Positions 1-5,920 of a stretch of DNA of 5,920 bases are shown here, piece after piece. Made by a program: the position numbers and the translations under genes. Source of the DNA: an uncultured Christensenellaceae bacterium (GTDB lineage: Bacteria > Bacillota_A > Clostridia > Christensenellales > UBA3700); contig CALWKT010000054.1 of NCBI GenBank assembly GCA_944381335.1, positions 1 through 5,920 of the forward strand, read 5' to 3'. The number at the start of each line of letters is the position of its first letter. The stretch's first letter is position 1. The notes under the pieces were generated by a model. The model worked only from the letters and a program-made list of their open reading frames with translations, searched no databases and had not been told where the DNA came from.

Positions 1-888
1 GTGGTTGATATGCTGGGCAAGTTCTCGCTGGACAACGGCAGGACGTGGAGCGAGCAGAAGACGATCTTCACTTTCGGCGAGGAAGTGGGCAAGTACGGCA
101 ACCCCACGGTGGTGCTTGACAGAGACACCGGGCTTCTCAACATCGTTCACATGAGCGCGACAAAATCGACCGGGTTCAATTACAACACGTTCAACATCCG
201 CGGAAAGATCAGAGACGATCTGACTTTCGACTGGGAAGAGCCGATAAACATAAGCCTGCCCAAAGATCCCAATATTAAGAGAGGCGCGGCGGACGGCGTA
301 CGCGCCGACACCCTGATGGTCGGTCCCGGAAAGGCGGTGCAGATCAAAGGCGGAGAATACGACGGCAGGATCATCGTGCCGGCGAGCAACAACGGCGATT
401 CTTTCGTGATATACAGCGACGACCACGGTCTGACCTGGAAGAGAAGCGAGGTCGCCGGCAGCGGCAACGAGTGCGAAGCGGCTGTCCTCGACAACGGCGA
501 AGTCGCGATCGTAGTCAGAGACGGCATCGGCTGCTGCGATTATCACCCCAGACAGTTCCAGAAGATCTCGTATTCAAAGGACGGCGGCGCGACGTGGTAT
601 ATAAAAGAGAAGTTCACCACGCTGAAGACCCCGATCTGCATGGCTTCGCTTTACAATGCTGGCGGAAAACTGTTGCTCAGCTACCCGGATTCTTTCTATA
701 CCAGAGTAAACCTTTCAGTCGGAGAAACGTCTGACGGTGAGACATGGACGAGCAAGCTTATATACGGCGGCGCTTCAGGATATTCCTGCATGGACGGGGA
801 CAAGGACGGCAACGTGTTCGTACTCGCGGAGATAGGCAAGGTCAATTACAGCGACGCGATAGTATTTGCAAAGCTGGACACAAAGTGA
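1..888 (+). CDS. Exo-alpha-sialidase (GH33-type), C-terminal part
   Basis: This enzyme would hydrolyse terminal sialic acid from glycans. The fragment has 295 codons and is cut by the left edge; the leading GTG is probably just an internal valine. Aspartate boxes (SxDxGxTW) occur at fragment residues 9-16, 139-146 and 192-199, with a degenerate one near 242-249, as expected for a six-bladed beta-propeller. The Gly-Asn-Pro strand lies at 33-35. Candidate active-site residues by family pattern are Glu157 (NEC), Arg173 and Arg235 of the arginine triad, Tyr261 (GYSC) as nucleophile and Glu277 as its partner. The N-terminal Arg-Ile-Pro strand and the acid/base Asp, which precede the first Asp box in this family, are missing, so the gene starts upstream. 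Any signal peptide would also be there. It ends with TGA, followed by a strong terminator. Sialidase is well supported; the linkage preference cannot be read from the sequence. Confidence 0.9.
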   Translation: MVDMLGKFSLDNGRTWSEQKTIFTFGEEVGKYGNPTVVLDRDTGLLNIVHMSATKSTGFNYNTFNIRGKIRDDLTFDWEEPINISLPKDPNIKRGAADGVRADTLMVGPGKAVQIKGGEYDGRIIVPASNNGDSFVIYSDDHGLTWKRSEVAGSGNECEAAVLDNGEVAIVVRDGIGCCDYHPRQFQKISYSKDGGATWYIKEKFTTLKTPICMASLYNAGGKLLLSYPDSFYTRVNLSVGETSDGETWTSKLIYGGASGYSCMDGDKDGNVFVLAEIGKVNYSDAIVFAKLDTK

Positions 889-905
889 GACAATAACTGT
901 GCGAT

Positions 906-938
906 AAAGCGGAAGGGAAGCGTCCTTTCCGCTTTTTT
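906..938 (+). terminator. Rho-independent terminator of the sialidase gene
   Basis: A stem of about 12 base pairs (906-917 with 924-935, one G-U pair) closes a six-base loop and runs into six T residues at 933-938. It starts 17 bases after the sialidase stop codon, so it most likely ends that transcript before ddh. Confidence 0.88.
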
Positions 939-1125
939 ATTGCCGGATATGATTTACGCTTTCCGGGCAGATCTCTGAAACGAGGGCGGTTTGAAATGCG
1001 GCATATCTGGTTGAAACAGCGCAGTTTTTTATTGTTTTGGTCCGCTTTTTGCGTGTGACATGCCTGAATGAGAGGAGCGCGCACTGATTTTTTTTGCTGT
1101 TTTGCATGTTTTTTACTGTAAATTT
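939..1125. other. Intergenic stretch without a recognised gene
   Basis: Between the sialidase terminator and the ddh promoter lie about 190 bases, with several T runs near 1025-1032, 1088-1094 and 1110-1114. Open frames crossing it have no ribosome site or recognisable protein. I looked for a lysine riboswitch because ddh is a diaminopimelate gene. Only a short AGAGG-like string near 1070 is seen, upstream of the promoter, so no riboswitch is called. Confidence 0.6.
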
Positions 1126-1155
1126 TGGACAAAAGCCGCTTCCGTATTATATAAT
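1126..1155 (+). promoter_or_regulatory. Sigma-A-type promoter of ddh
   Basis: A -35 box TGGACA (1126-1131) and a perfect -10 box TATAAT (1150-1155) are separated by 18 bases. Transcription would start near 1162, giving a leader of about 20 bases. That leaves no room for a leader riboswitch or attenuator. The call rests on sequence match only. Confidence 0.7.
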
Positions 1156-1170
1156 TAAAACAGTTTTTTC

Positions 1171-1176
1171 AAGGAG
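1171..1176 (+). promoter_or_regulatory. Ribosome binding site of ddh
   Basis: AAGGAG lies six bases upstream of the ATG at 1183. This fixes the start, which also places the Rossmann glycine motif at the usual distance from the N-terminus. Confidence 0.85.
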
Positions 1177-1182
1177 CTTACT

Positions 1183-2166
1183 ATGATCAGATTAGGCATT
1201 TCAGGATACGGCAATCTCGGCAAGGGCGTTGAAGCGGCGGTAATGCACAACCCCGATATCGAACTCAAAGTCATTTTTACCCGTCGCGATCCCGCGTCGA
1301 TAACTCCGATAACAAAGGGCGTAAAGGTGGAAAAGGCTGAAAACGCGCCCGCATACAAGGACGAACTGGACGTGCTCATCCTTTGCGGCGGTTCGGCAAC
1401 TGATCTGCCCGGACAGACGCCTCAGTATGCGGCGGCGTTCAACGTGGTGGACAGTTTCGACACTCACGCGAACATTCCCAAACACTTCAAGGAAGTCGAC
1501 GCTCAGGCAAAAAGGAACGGCAAACTCGCGCTTATCAGCTGTGGATGGGATCCGGGTATGTTCTCCCTCGCGCGCGTTTACGGCGACAGCGTGCTTCCGG
1601 GCGGCGCGACATACACCTTCTGGGGCAAGGGAGTGAGCCAGGGACATTCCGACGCGATAAGAAGAATAGAAGGGGTGCAGGACGCGAGACAGTACACGGT
1701 ACCCGTGCCGGCAGCCCTCGACGCGGTGAGGAGCGGCAGGAACCCCGAACTTTCGACGAGAGAAAAACATACGAGAGAGTGCTACGTCGTCGTCAAAGAG
1801 GGCGCGGACAAGGCGAGAATAGAAAAAGAGATCAAGGAAATGCCCAATTATTTTGCCGATTACGACACGACGGTGCATTTCATTTCTCAGCAGGAACTTG
1901 ACGAAAAGCACAAGGGTATTCCTCACGGCGGTTTCGTGATCAGAAGCGGCAGGACGGGTGCAGAAGACGAATACAACAACGTCGTCGAATATTCTCTCAA
2001 ACTCGATTCAAACCCCGCGTTCACTTCAAGCGTACTGGTCGCGTATGCGCGCGCGGTCGCCAGAATGAGCAAAGAGGGCAAGACCGGTTGCGTGACAGTG
2101 CTTGACGTGCCTCCGGCGTACCTCAGCGCGAAGAGTGGAGAAGAACTCAGAAAGAGCATGCTGTGA
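1183..2166 (+). CDS. ddh: meso-Diaminopimelate D-dehydrogenase
   Basis: A cytoplasmic NADPH-dependent enzyme (EC 1.4.1.16) that reductively aminates L-tetrahydrodipicolinate to meso-diaminopimelate. It is a one-step route to the peptidoglycan and lysine precursor that bypasses the succinylase, acetylase and aminotransferase branches. The complete protein has 327 residues, close to the roughly 320-327 of characterised enzymes. An N-terminal Rossmann fold shows GYGNLG at 8-13. Two arginines at 34-35, after the second strand, fit NADP(H) preference. Family motifs follow: DSFDTH (90-95), CGWDPGM (120-126), FWGKG (146-150) with GHSDA (154-158), HTREC (196-200) and HGG (248-250). These surround the nicotinamide and the diaminopimelate carboxylates in known structures. 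It has its own promoter and terminator and so appears monocistronic, without other lys or dap genes beside it. The frame is intact and the identification is firm. Confidence 0.97.
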   Translation: MIRLGISGYGNLGKGVEAAVMHNPDIELKVIFTRRDPASITPITKGVKVEKAENAPAYKDELDVLILCGGSATDLPGQTPQYAAAFNVVDSFDTHANIPKHFKEVDAQAKRNGKLALISCGWDPGMFSLARVYGDSVLPGGATYTFWGKGVSQGHSDAIRRIEGVQDARQYTVPVPAALDAVRSGRNPELSTREKHTRECYVVVKEGADKARIEKEIKEMPNYFADYDTTVHFISQQELDEKHKGIPHGGFVIRSGRTGAEDEYNNVVEYSLKLDSNPAFTSSVLVAYARAVARMSKEGKTGCVTVLDVPPAYLSAKSGEELRKSML

Positions 2167-2186
2167 TATAAGCTGAAAGAAATATT

Positions 2187-2215
2187 ATCCGCTCCGTAAA
2201 GGGGCGGATTTTTTT
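2187..2215 (+). terminator. Rho-independent terminator of ddh
   Basis: A nine-base-pair stem (2187-2195 with 2201-2209, one G-U pair) around a five-base loop leads into seven T residues (2209-2215). It begins 20 bases after the ddh stop codon. A second, much weaker stem (2225-2228 with 2237-2240) followed by six T residues lies just downstream and may act as a backup. Confidence 0.88.
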
Positions 2216-2250
2216 GCGCGAAAGCCGCTGTTCTCCGCGGATTTTTTACA

Positions 2251-2267
2251 CTCTACATATCGTAGAG
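2251..2267. repeat. Inverted repeat upstream of the XRE-SdpI gene, candidate operator
   Basis: Perfect six-base arms CTCTAC and GTAGAG flank a five-base centre. The repeat lies about 22 bases upstream of the -35 box of the regulator gene and outside both terminator stems. It is not followed by a T run, so an operator is likelier than a terminator. The function is inferred from position only. Confidence 0.4.
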
Positions 2268-2278
2268 AAGCTTATCCG

Positions 2279-2287
2279 ACGTTACGT
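2279..2287. promoter_or_regulatory. Small palindrome touching the -35 box, candidate operator
   Basis: ACGT-T-ACGT is a nine-base palindrome around one central base, ending one base before TTGACA at 2289. A protein bound here would be placed to affect polymerase access. Such a short palindrome can occur by chance, so this is only a candidate site for autoregulation by the downstream XRE protein. Confidence 0.3.
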
Positions 2288-2288
2288 A

Positions 2289-2317
2289 TTGACAAAATCC
2301 GGACTTGGCAATAAAAT
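2289..2317 (+). promoter_or_regulatory. Sigma-A-type promoter of the XRE-SdpI gene
   Basis: A perfect -35 box TTGACA (2289-2294), a 17-base spacer and a -10 box TAAAAT (2312-2317) predict transcription from about 2324. A TTG at 2305 is in frame with the gene but lies inside this promoter spacer, so translation cannot start there on this transcript. Confidence 0.8.
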
Positions 2318-2332
2318 TTAATCAGAGAACCC

Positions 2333-2339
2333 GGAGGAG
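2333..2339 (+). promoter_or_regulatory. Ribosome binding site of the XRE-SdpI gene
   Basis: GGAGGAG lies immediately upstream of the ATG at 2344; its GGAGG core leaves six bases to the start. It decides the start over the in-frame TTG 39 bases upstream. Confidence 0.85.
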
Positions 2340-2343
2340 AGGA

Positions 2344-3528
2344 ATGGATCGGAACAAAGAAGTCGGCGCAAAGATCGCCGCTAAACGTAAAGAAGCCGGC
2401 TGGACTCAGAAAGAGCTTGCTGAAAAACTGTACGTCAGCGACAAGAACGTCAGCAAATGGGAGCGCGGCAGAAGCGTGCCCGACGTGTTCACGTTGAAAA
2501 AGATAGCGGATCTGCTCGGCGTAAAAATAGACTATTTCATAAAAGTGGAAGGCGACGGAGACTATATGACGGACGTCGGGATAAAGATACGTTCGCAAAG
2601 AGAACTTGCAGGATTTACGCAGGCGGAACTGGCGGAAAGGATCAGAGCCACTGAAAAGAACGTGTCGGACTGGGAGACGGGAAATGCGCTCCCGGACGTG
2701 TTCTATCTGAAGAAGATGTCTGAACTGTTCGATTGCCCGATGAACGAACTGATAGGTTTCGACGCACTTGAACATATAGATGAAAACGTTGCCAAACGAA
2801 CACGGGCAGGAAAAATTTGTCTGACTGTACTGCTACTGCTCGCGCTTATGCCTCTGCTTGTTGCTGTGATCGCCAGGATATTTCTGCCCGCGACGATACC
2901 CGCTCATTACGACGGCGCCGGAGAGATAACAAGGTGGGGAAGCTCAAAGGAACTTGTGTCGATTGGCGGAATATATTTCCTTATCGTTGCAGGCGGAGGA
3001 CTTGCGGTATATCTCGCGCTCGTCAGAACGCATTATCCCGAGGTGAAGGCGTGGGCGGTGTGGACGGCGGGTGCTGTTTTCGCGGCGACAGCAATCGCGT
3101 TGACGGCAATCACCGTTGCTATCGTCAGAAAAGACTACGAGGCGTGCGTCGAAGCTGGCTGTATTTTTCCCGAACATTCTAAGTTCAACGAACTGTTCGC
3201 GGTGATAGTAAGTTCGATTTACGCTGTCTGCGGCGCGGTGTGTATATTTATCCCCAAGAACGGAGTGATCGGCGTGAGGATACCTTATTCTTTCGTCGGG
3301 GAAAAGGAGTGGGTGTTCGTCAACGCATTTACCGGCTCATTCTTGTACGCCGTTTCCGTAGGTATGATCGTCATAACGGGGCTTCTCGACCTTCCTGCAA
3401 GTTTCGGCTTTACCGTCGCGGCTATATTCGTGCCCGTCGTCGTGACGCTTGCCGCCGCATTCGCAAGCGCTACGATACACAAAAAGATCAAGGAAAACAA
3501 GAAAAGGGAGAGAGAACTCTTCCGTTGA
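2344..3528 (+). CDS. Two-headed XRE regulator fused to DUF1648/SdpI membrane domain
   Basis: A 394-residue protein that probably acts as a membrane-anchored transcription regulator, sensor or immunity protein. Two HTH_3/XRE domains lie at about 8-66 and 79-137. They align without gaps over 59 residues with about 28 identities, so they arose by duplication or are close paralogues. A short basic linker (151-157) leads to a DUF1648-like first membrane part near 158-226, with its LPATIPAHYDGAGEITRWG signature around 181-199. An SdpI-like segment follows near 306-348 (NGVIGVRIPYS, then a Trp and an Asn-Ala-Phe). Six hydrophobic helices are visible at roughly 158-180, 204-226, 236-260, 283-303, 328-348 and 354-376, with a highly basic tail, so both ends are likely cytoplasmic. 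Bacillus subtilis SdpI, of the same membrane family, confers immunity to the SdpC toxin and sequesters the separate repressor SdpR; here DNA-binding domains are on the same chain. No toxin gene is seen beside it. The domains are well supported; ligand and target genes are unknown. Confidence 0.87.
   Translation: MDRNKEVGAKIAAKRKEAGWTQKELAEKLYVSDKNVSKWERGRSVPDVFTLKKIADLLGVKIDYFIKVEGDGDYMTDVGIKIRSQRELAGFTQAELAERIRATEKNVSDWETGNALPDVFYLKKMSELFDCPMNELIGFDALEHIDENVAKRTRAGKICLTVLLLLALMPLLVAVIARIFLPATIPAHYDGAGEITRWGSSKELVSIGGIYFLIVAGGGLAVYLALVRTHYPEVKAWAVWTAGAVFAATAIALTAITVAIVRKDYEACVEAGCIFPEHSKFNELFAVIVSSIYAVCGAVCIFIPKNGVIGVRIPYSFVGEKEWVFVNAFTGSFLYAVSVGMIVITGLLDLPASFGFTVAAIFVPVVVTLAAAFASATIHKKIKENKKRERELFR
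2557..2568 (+). promoter_or_regulatory. Possible internal translation start at the second HTH domain
   Basis: GGAG at 2557-2560 lies five bases upstream of an in-frame ATG at 2566-2568 (Met75). The resulting N-terminus, MTDVGIKIRSQRE, looks like a normal start of an XRE protein. It may be a relic of fusion of a single-headed gene to a second head, or may still give a shorter product of about 320 residues. This is inference from sequence only. Confidence 0.35.
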
Positions 3529-3546
3529 AACGATTATTCGCGTCAG

Positions 3547-3571
3547 AGCCGCCCTGCGAAGGGCGGTTTTT
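3547..3571 (+). terminator. Rho-independent terminator of the XRE-SdpI gene
   Basis: CCGCCC (3549-3554) pairs with GGGCGG (3561-3566) around a six-base loop, extended by two weaker pairs, and runs into five T residues (3567-3571). It starts 18 bases after the stop codon. Confidence 0.85.
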
Positions 3572-3649
3572 GTATGCGCAGTAACTGACAAAAGACGTTG
3601 CGCTCCGTTTTTATGGACTATATGCCCGCGCTTATGCATTTTTAGGACG

Positions 3650-3678
3650 TTGACACCGCCCGTATGCTTTGTTAAAAT
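3650..3678 (+). promoter_or_regulatory. Strong sigma-A-type promoter of the GH95-like lipoprotein gene
   Basis: TTGACA (3650-3655), a 17-base spacer and TAAAAT (3673-3678) match the promoter at 2289-2317 in both hexamers and spacing. A TG at 3670-3671 adds an extended -10 element. The predicted start near 3685 leaves a leader of only about 14 bases. No clear operator palindrome or catabolite-repression site was recognised around it. Confidence 0.8.
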
Positions 3679-3686
3679 AAATGCGT

Positions 3687-3692
3687 GAGGGG
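3687..3692 (+). promoter_or_regulatory. Ribosome binding site of the GH95-like gene
   Basis: GAGGGG is six bases upstream of the ATG at 3699. This start gives a full lipoprotein signal peptide; the next in-frame ATG (3816) would lose it. Confidence 0.8.
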
Positions 3693-3698
3693 AATAAT

Positions 3699-5920
3699 AT
3701 GAGATTTAAAAGGTTTTTTATTGTTTTGACGGTAATTGCCGTGGTCGCTTTTGCGGCAACGCTTTCTGCATGTAAAGACAAGAACGTCCCCGAGGACGAG
3801 AATTACAGCGGCGCAATGTTTGAAAACGACGCCAAGTCTTCATTTGCCACCACGTACAGCGAACTCGACGCGACAAGTGTCAACAACAAGGAAAAGTGGC
3901 GTCAGGGCATGGTCACGGGAAACGGCAGGCAGGGCGCGATAATCGCCGGCTCGCCGTATAACGACACGCTGATATTTCAGAACATACATTTTATTCTTCC
4001 CAATCCCAATCCGAGAGAAAACCCTGTCACTTACGACGAGCTCGAGACTGTCAGACAGGCGATAATCAACGGTGAGGACATCGTTGACAATCAGGTTTAT
4101 ATGGACGTCTATTCATACCACGCCGGCGCGATACTGAGAATGACTCAGCAGGAAAAGGTCGACGCGGGAGCAGAGCCGTCGTATTATATGAGATATACCG
4201 ATTACGACACCGCGCAGGTGGGCACACGCTATACGGACGAGGACGGGCAGTGGGACAGGCTGACTTTCACTTCGAAAGCGGACGACGTGACGATCACTCA
4301 GCTCACCGCTTCGTCGACTGGCGCGAAACTCGACGTGACTTTCTCTTACGACAGCCTTTCCACGATGGCGAATTTCGGCAAGGAAGGGGACGTATATCCC
4401 AGCGAAAAGGATATCAGATACAAGAGAACGACAGACGAGAACCTCGATTATCTCGGTTTCGTCGCGCACTATCCGTCATATGAAGGCAGCGAACTGATCA
4501 ACGGCGGCTACGCGACGGTCAGCTACATCTTCTGCGAGGGCGGAGAGAAAGAACTCGTGACCGTTCAGAATAAAGAGGAAGAACAGTGCGTGGGCGGAGA
4601 AACGACCGGTATCAGGGTGACCGGAGCGACGAAGATTTACGTCGTCACCGCGTCCGACCGCACTTACGAAATGGGAGATTACGACGATTTCGCTGAGCAG
4701 GAGAGCTATCAGCTGGAAACTGCGCTGAGAGAAAAAGTCAAGGCTGTCGTGGACAAATACGTCTCCGACGGGCAGTTCATGTACAGCAAAGCGCTGAAAA
4801 ATCACACCGATATTTTCACTGAGCAATACAACGCGGTCGAGTTCTCGCTGGGCGCGGATATAAGCGTCAGAAACGAAGATCTTACGGCGTACAAGCTGAA
4901 CAACAAGACATTGAACAATACCTTGGCGGAAAGAGCGTACTATTCCGGCAGATACGCTTACCTCTGTTGCGCAGGTACGAGCACAAGCAGGCTGTTCGGC
5001 ATGTGGACGGGCGAGTGGGTGCGCGACTGGGGAAGCAAGTATACGATGGACGCCAACGTGAATCTCCAGACTTCCTCGATGAACACCGGAAACATCAGTG
5101 ACGCATACGTCGGCTACGTCAATTTCATACTGCGTCAGGTCGACGACTGGATGGACAACGCTTACGCTTCTCACGGCTACGAGGACGCGATACAGGCGCC
5201 CGTCAACAGCGACGGAGACATGGCGCTTCTGACGGAGAGTTGTTATCCCTATCCGTTCAGATACTGGAACGCCGGCGCAAGCTGGATGCTTCAGCCGCTT
5301 TACGAGACTCTGCAATGCTACGGCGACGTACGCATCCCCCTTTCCGACGAGTTTGATCTCGAGGACCTCCGCGCCGTACTTTCAATGACCAACGTGCCTC
5401 TGACCGATGCGCAAGTCGCAGAGATAAAGGCGAAAGGCTACCTTGATCTGAGGAGCGAGATACTTCTGCCCCTTCTTCTCAAATCCGCGAATTACTGGGA
5501 TCAGCTGATGGTGCCGCAGTATTACACGGACGCAAACGGAGACATTCATTACGATGCGGGCAAGACTTCTCTTGCCGAAGGGGAGACTTACTGCATAATC
5601 CCGTCGTATTCTCCCGAAAACAATCCTTCCAACTACCCGTCGCCTTCGTGCGCAAACGCGGCGATCGACATCGCGGCGTGCAGAAGCAATCTGGAGATGT
5701 TGATCGAGATATGGCGCTCGGTGGATCCGACGGCTGACGTAAGCAAATGGGAAAGCCTGATGGAGAAGATCCCGCCCTATCTTTACGACGAGAGCGGAGC
5801 GATAAAGGAGTGGGCAGCCAATCAGTTTGAAGAAAACAATACGCACAGACATCTGAGCCATATGTATATGGTCTGGCCGCTTTTCGAGACTCAGGACGAC
5901 GAGGCGCTGAGACAGGCGGC
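3699..5920 (+). CDS. GH95-like glycoside hydrolase lipoprotein, N-terminal part
   Basis: A probable surface exo-glycosidase related to GH95, whose characterised members are mostly alpha-L-fucosidases. The frame is open for 740 codons to the right edge with no stop. Residues 1-25 form a lipoprotein signal: basic start, hydrophobic core, lipobox LSAC with Cys25. The N-terminal beta-sandwich domain of this family begins at WRQGMVTGNGRQGA (67-80). The (alpha/alpha)6 catalytic domain shows YYSGRYAYL (414-422), WGSKYTMDANVNLQ (444-457), WNAGASWM (523-530), PSYSPEN (635-641) and HRHLSHMY (716-723). By alignment from memory, Asn453 and Asn455 correspond to the conserved Asn-x-Asn pair and Glu536 to the general acid of Bifidobacterium 1,2-alpha-L-fucosidase AfcA. 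The usual HHNTDxW stretch is replaced by another sequence near 492-508, so the substrate may not be fucose. The rest of the catalytic domain lies beyond the window. The family is well supported; the specificity is not. Confidence 0.87.
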   Translation, partial: MRFKRFFIVLTVIAVVAFAATLSACKDKNVPEDENYSGAMFENDAKSSFATTYSELDATSVNNKEKWRQGMVTGNGRQGAIIAGSPYNDTLIFQNIHFILPNPNPRENPVTYDELETVRQAIINGEDIVDNQVYMDVYSYHAGAILRMTQQEKVDAGAEPSYYMRYTDYDTAQVGTRYTDEDGQWDRLTFTSKADDVTITQLTASSTGAKLDVTFSYDSLSTMANFGKEGDVYPSEKDIRYKRTTDENLDYLGFVAHYPSYEGSELINGGYATVSYIFCEGGEKELVTVQNKEEEQCVGGETTGIRVTGATKIYVVTASDRTYEMGDYDDFAEQESYQLETALREKVKAVVDKYVSDGQFMYSKALKNHTDIFTEQYNAVEFSLGADISVRNEDLTAYKLNNKTLNNTLAERAYYSGRYAYLCCAGTSTSRLFGMWTGEWVRDWGSKYTMDANVNLQTSSMNTGNISDAYVGYVNFILRQVDDWMDNAYASHGYEDAIQAPVNSDGDMALLTESCYPYPFRYWNAGASWMLQPLYETLQCYGDVRIPLSDEFDLEDLRAVLSMTNVPLTDAQVAEIKAKGYLDLRSEILLPLLLKSANYWDQLMVPQYYTDANGDIHYDAGKTSLAEGETYCIIPSYSPENNPSNYPSPSCANAAIDIAACRSNLEMLIEIWRSVDPTADVSKWESLMEKIPPYLYDESGAIKEWAANQFEENNTHRHLSHMYMVWPLFETQDDEALRQA

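Noticed and set aside
1..3. GTG at the first base as the true start of the sialidase gene.
   Set aside because: The translation begins in the middle of the propeller, just before the first Asp box, and lacks the Arg-Ile-Pro strand, the acid/base Asp and any signal peptide, so the gene must start upstream.
842..1132. A 96-codon minus-strand frame covering the gap after the sialidase gene.
   Set aside because: It runs through the terminator hairpin and into the sialidase 3' end, and its lysine- and arginine-rich translation matches nothing I recognise.
1060..1182. Possible lysine riboswitch upstream of ddh, from an AGAGG-like string near 1070.
   Set aside because: The rest of the L-box core is absent, and the likely promoter lies downstream of the string and gives a leader of only about 20 bases.
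1201..1926. A 241-codon open frame on the minus strand opposite ddh.
   Set aside because: It has no recognisable protein features and lies fully within a firmly identified gene; it is a by-product of the codon pattern of ddh.
2305..2343. An upstream TTG start that would add 13 residues to the XRE-SdpI protein.
   Set aside because: It lies between the -35 and -10 boxes, and the ATG at 2344 has a strong GGAGG site six bases upstream.
4476..5315. A 279-codon open frame on the minus strand, with a further one at 5382-5861.
   Set aside because: Both lie opposite the GH95-like gene, whose motifs are clear on the + strand, and both translate to compositions without family motifs.

Overview
The window reads as bacterial chromosome from an anaerobic, probably gut-dwelling member of the Bacillota (Clostridia). 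The reasons are meso-diaminopimelate dehydrogenase, an XRE/SdpI-type membrane protein, AAGGAG/GGAGG ribosome sites, sigma-A-like promoters, frequent AGA/AGG arginine and ATA isoleucine codons, and two enzymes of a kind used on host or plant glycans. The taxon is an inference. No 16S or other marker gene is present.

Four genes lie head to tail on the + strand. (1) 1-888 is the 3' part of a sialidase (GH33-type) gene whose start lies upstream of the window. (2) 1183-2166 is a complete ddh, making meso-diaminopimelate in one step for cell wall and lysine. (3) 2344-3528 is a complete gene for a membrane protein with two tandem XRE helix-turn-helix domains fused to a DUF1648 plus SdpI-like six-helix membrane part. 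(4) 3699-5920 is the 5' part of a gene for a large lipoprotein glycoside hydrolase related to GH95. It is open to the right edge with no stop.

The genes appear to be separate transcription units. Each of the first three is followed within about 20 bases by an intrinsic terminator, and each of the last three is preceded by its own recognisable promoter. Two of these promoters share the same hexamers and spacing (TTGACA, 17 bases, TAAAAT). I see no tRNA, rRNA, CRISPR array, insertion sequence or riboswitch.

The sialidase and the GH95-like lipoprotein suggest scavenging of terminal sugars such as sialic acid and fucose from complex glycans. ddh is a housekeeping gene with no obvious functional link to them. 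The most unusual element is the two-headed XRE-SdpI protein. Its second DNA-binding domain begins at an internal ATG with its own Shine-Dalgarno-like sequence, and two small inverted repeats lie just upstream of its promoter. The GH95-like protein keeps the family framework but lacks a motif typical of characterised alpha-L-fucosidases, so its substrate is open.
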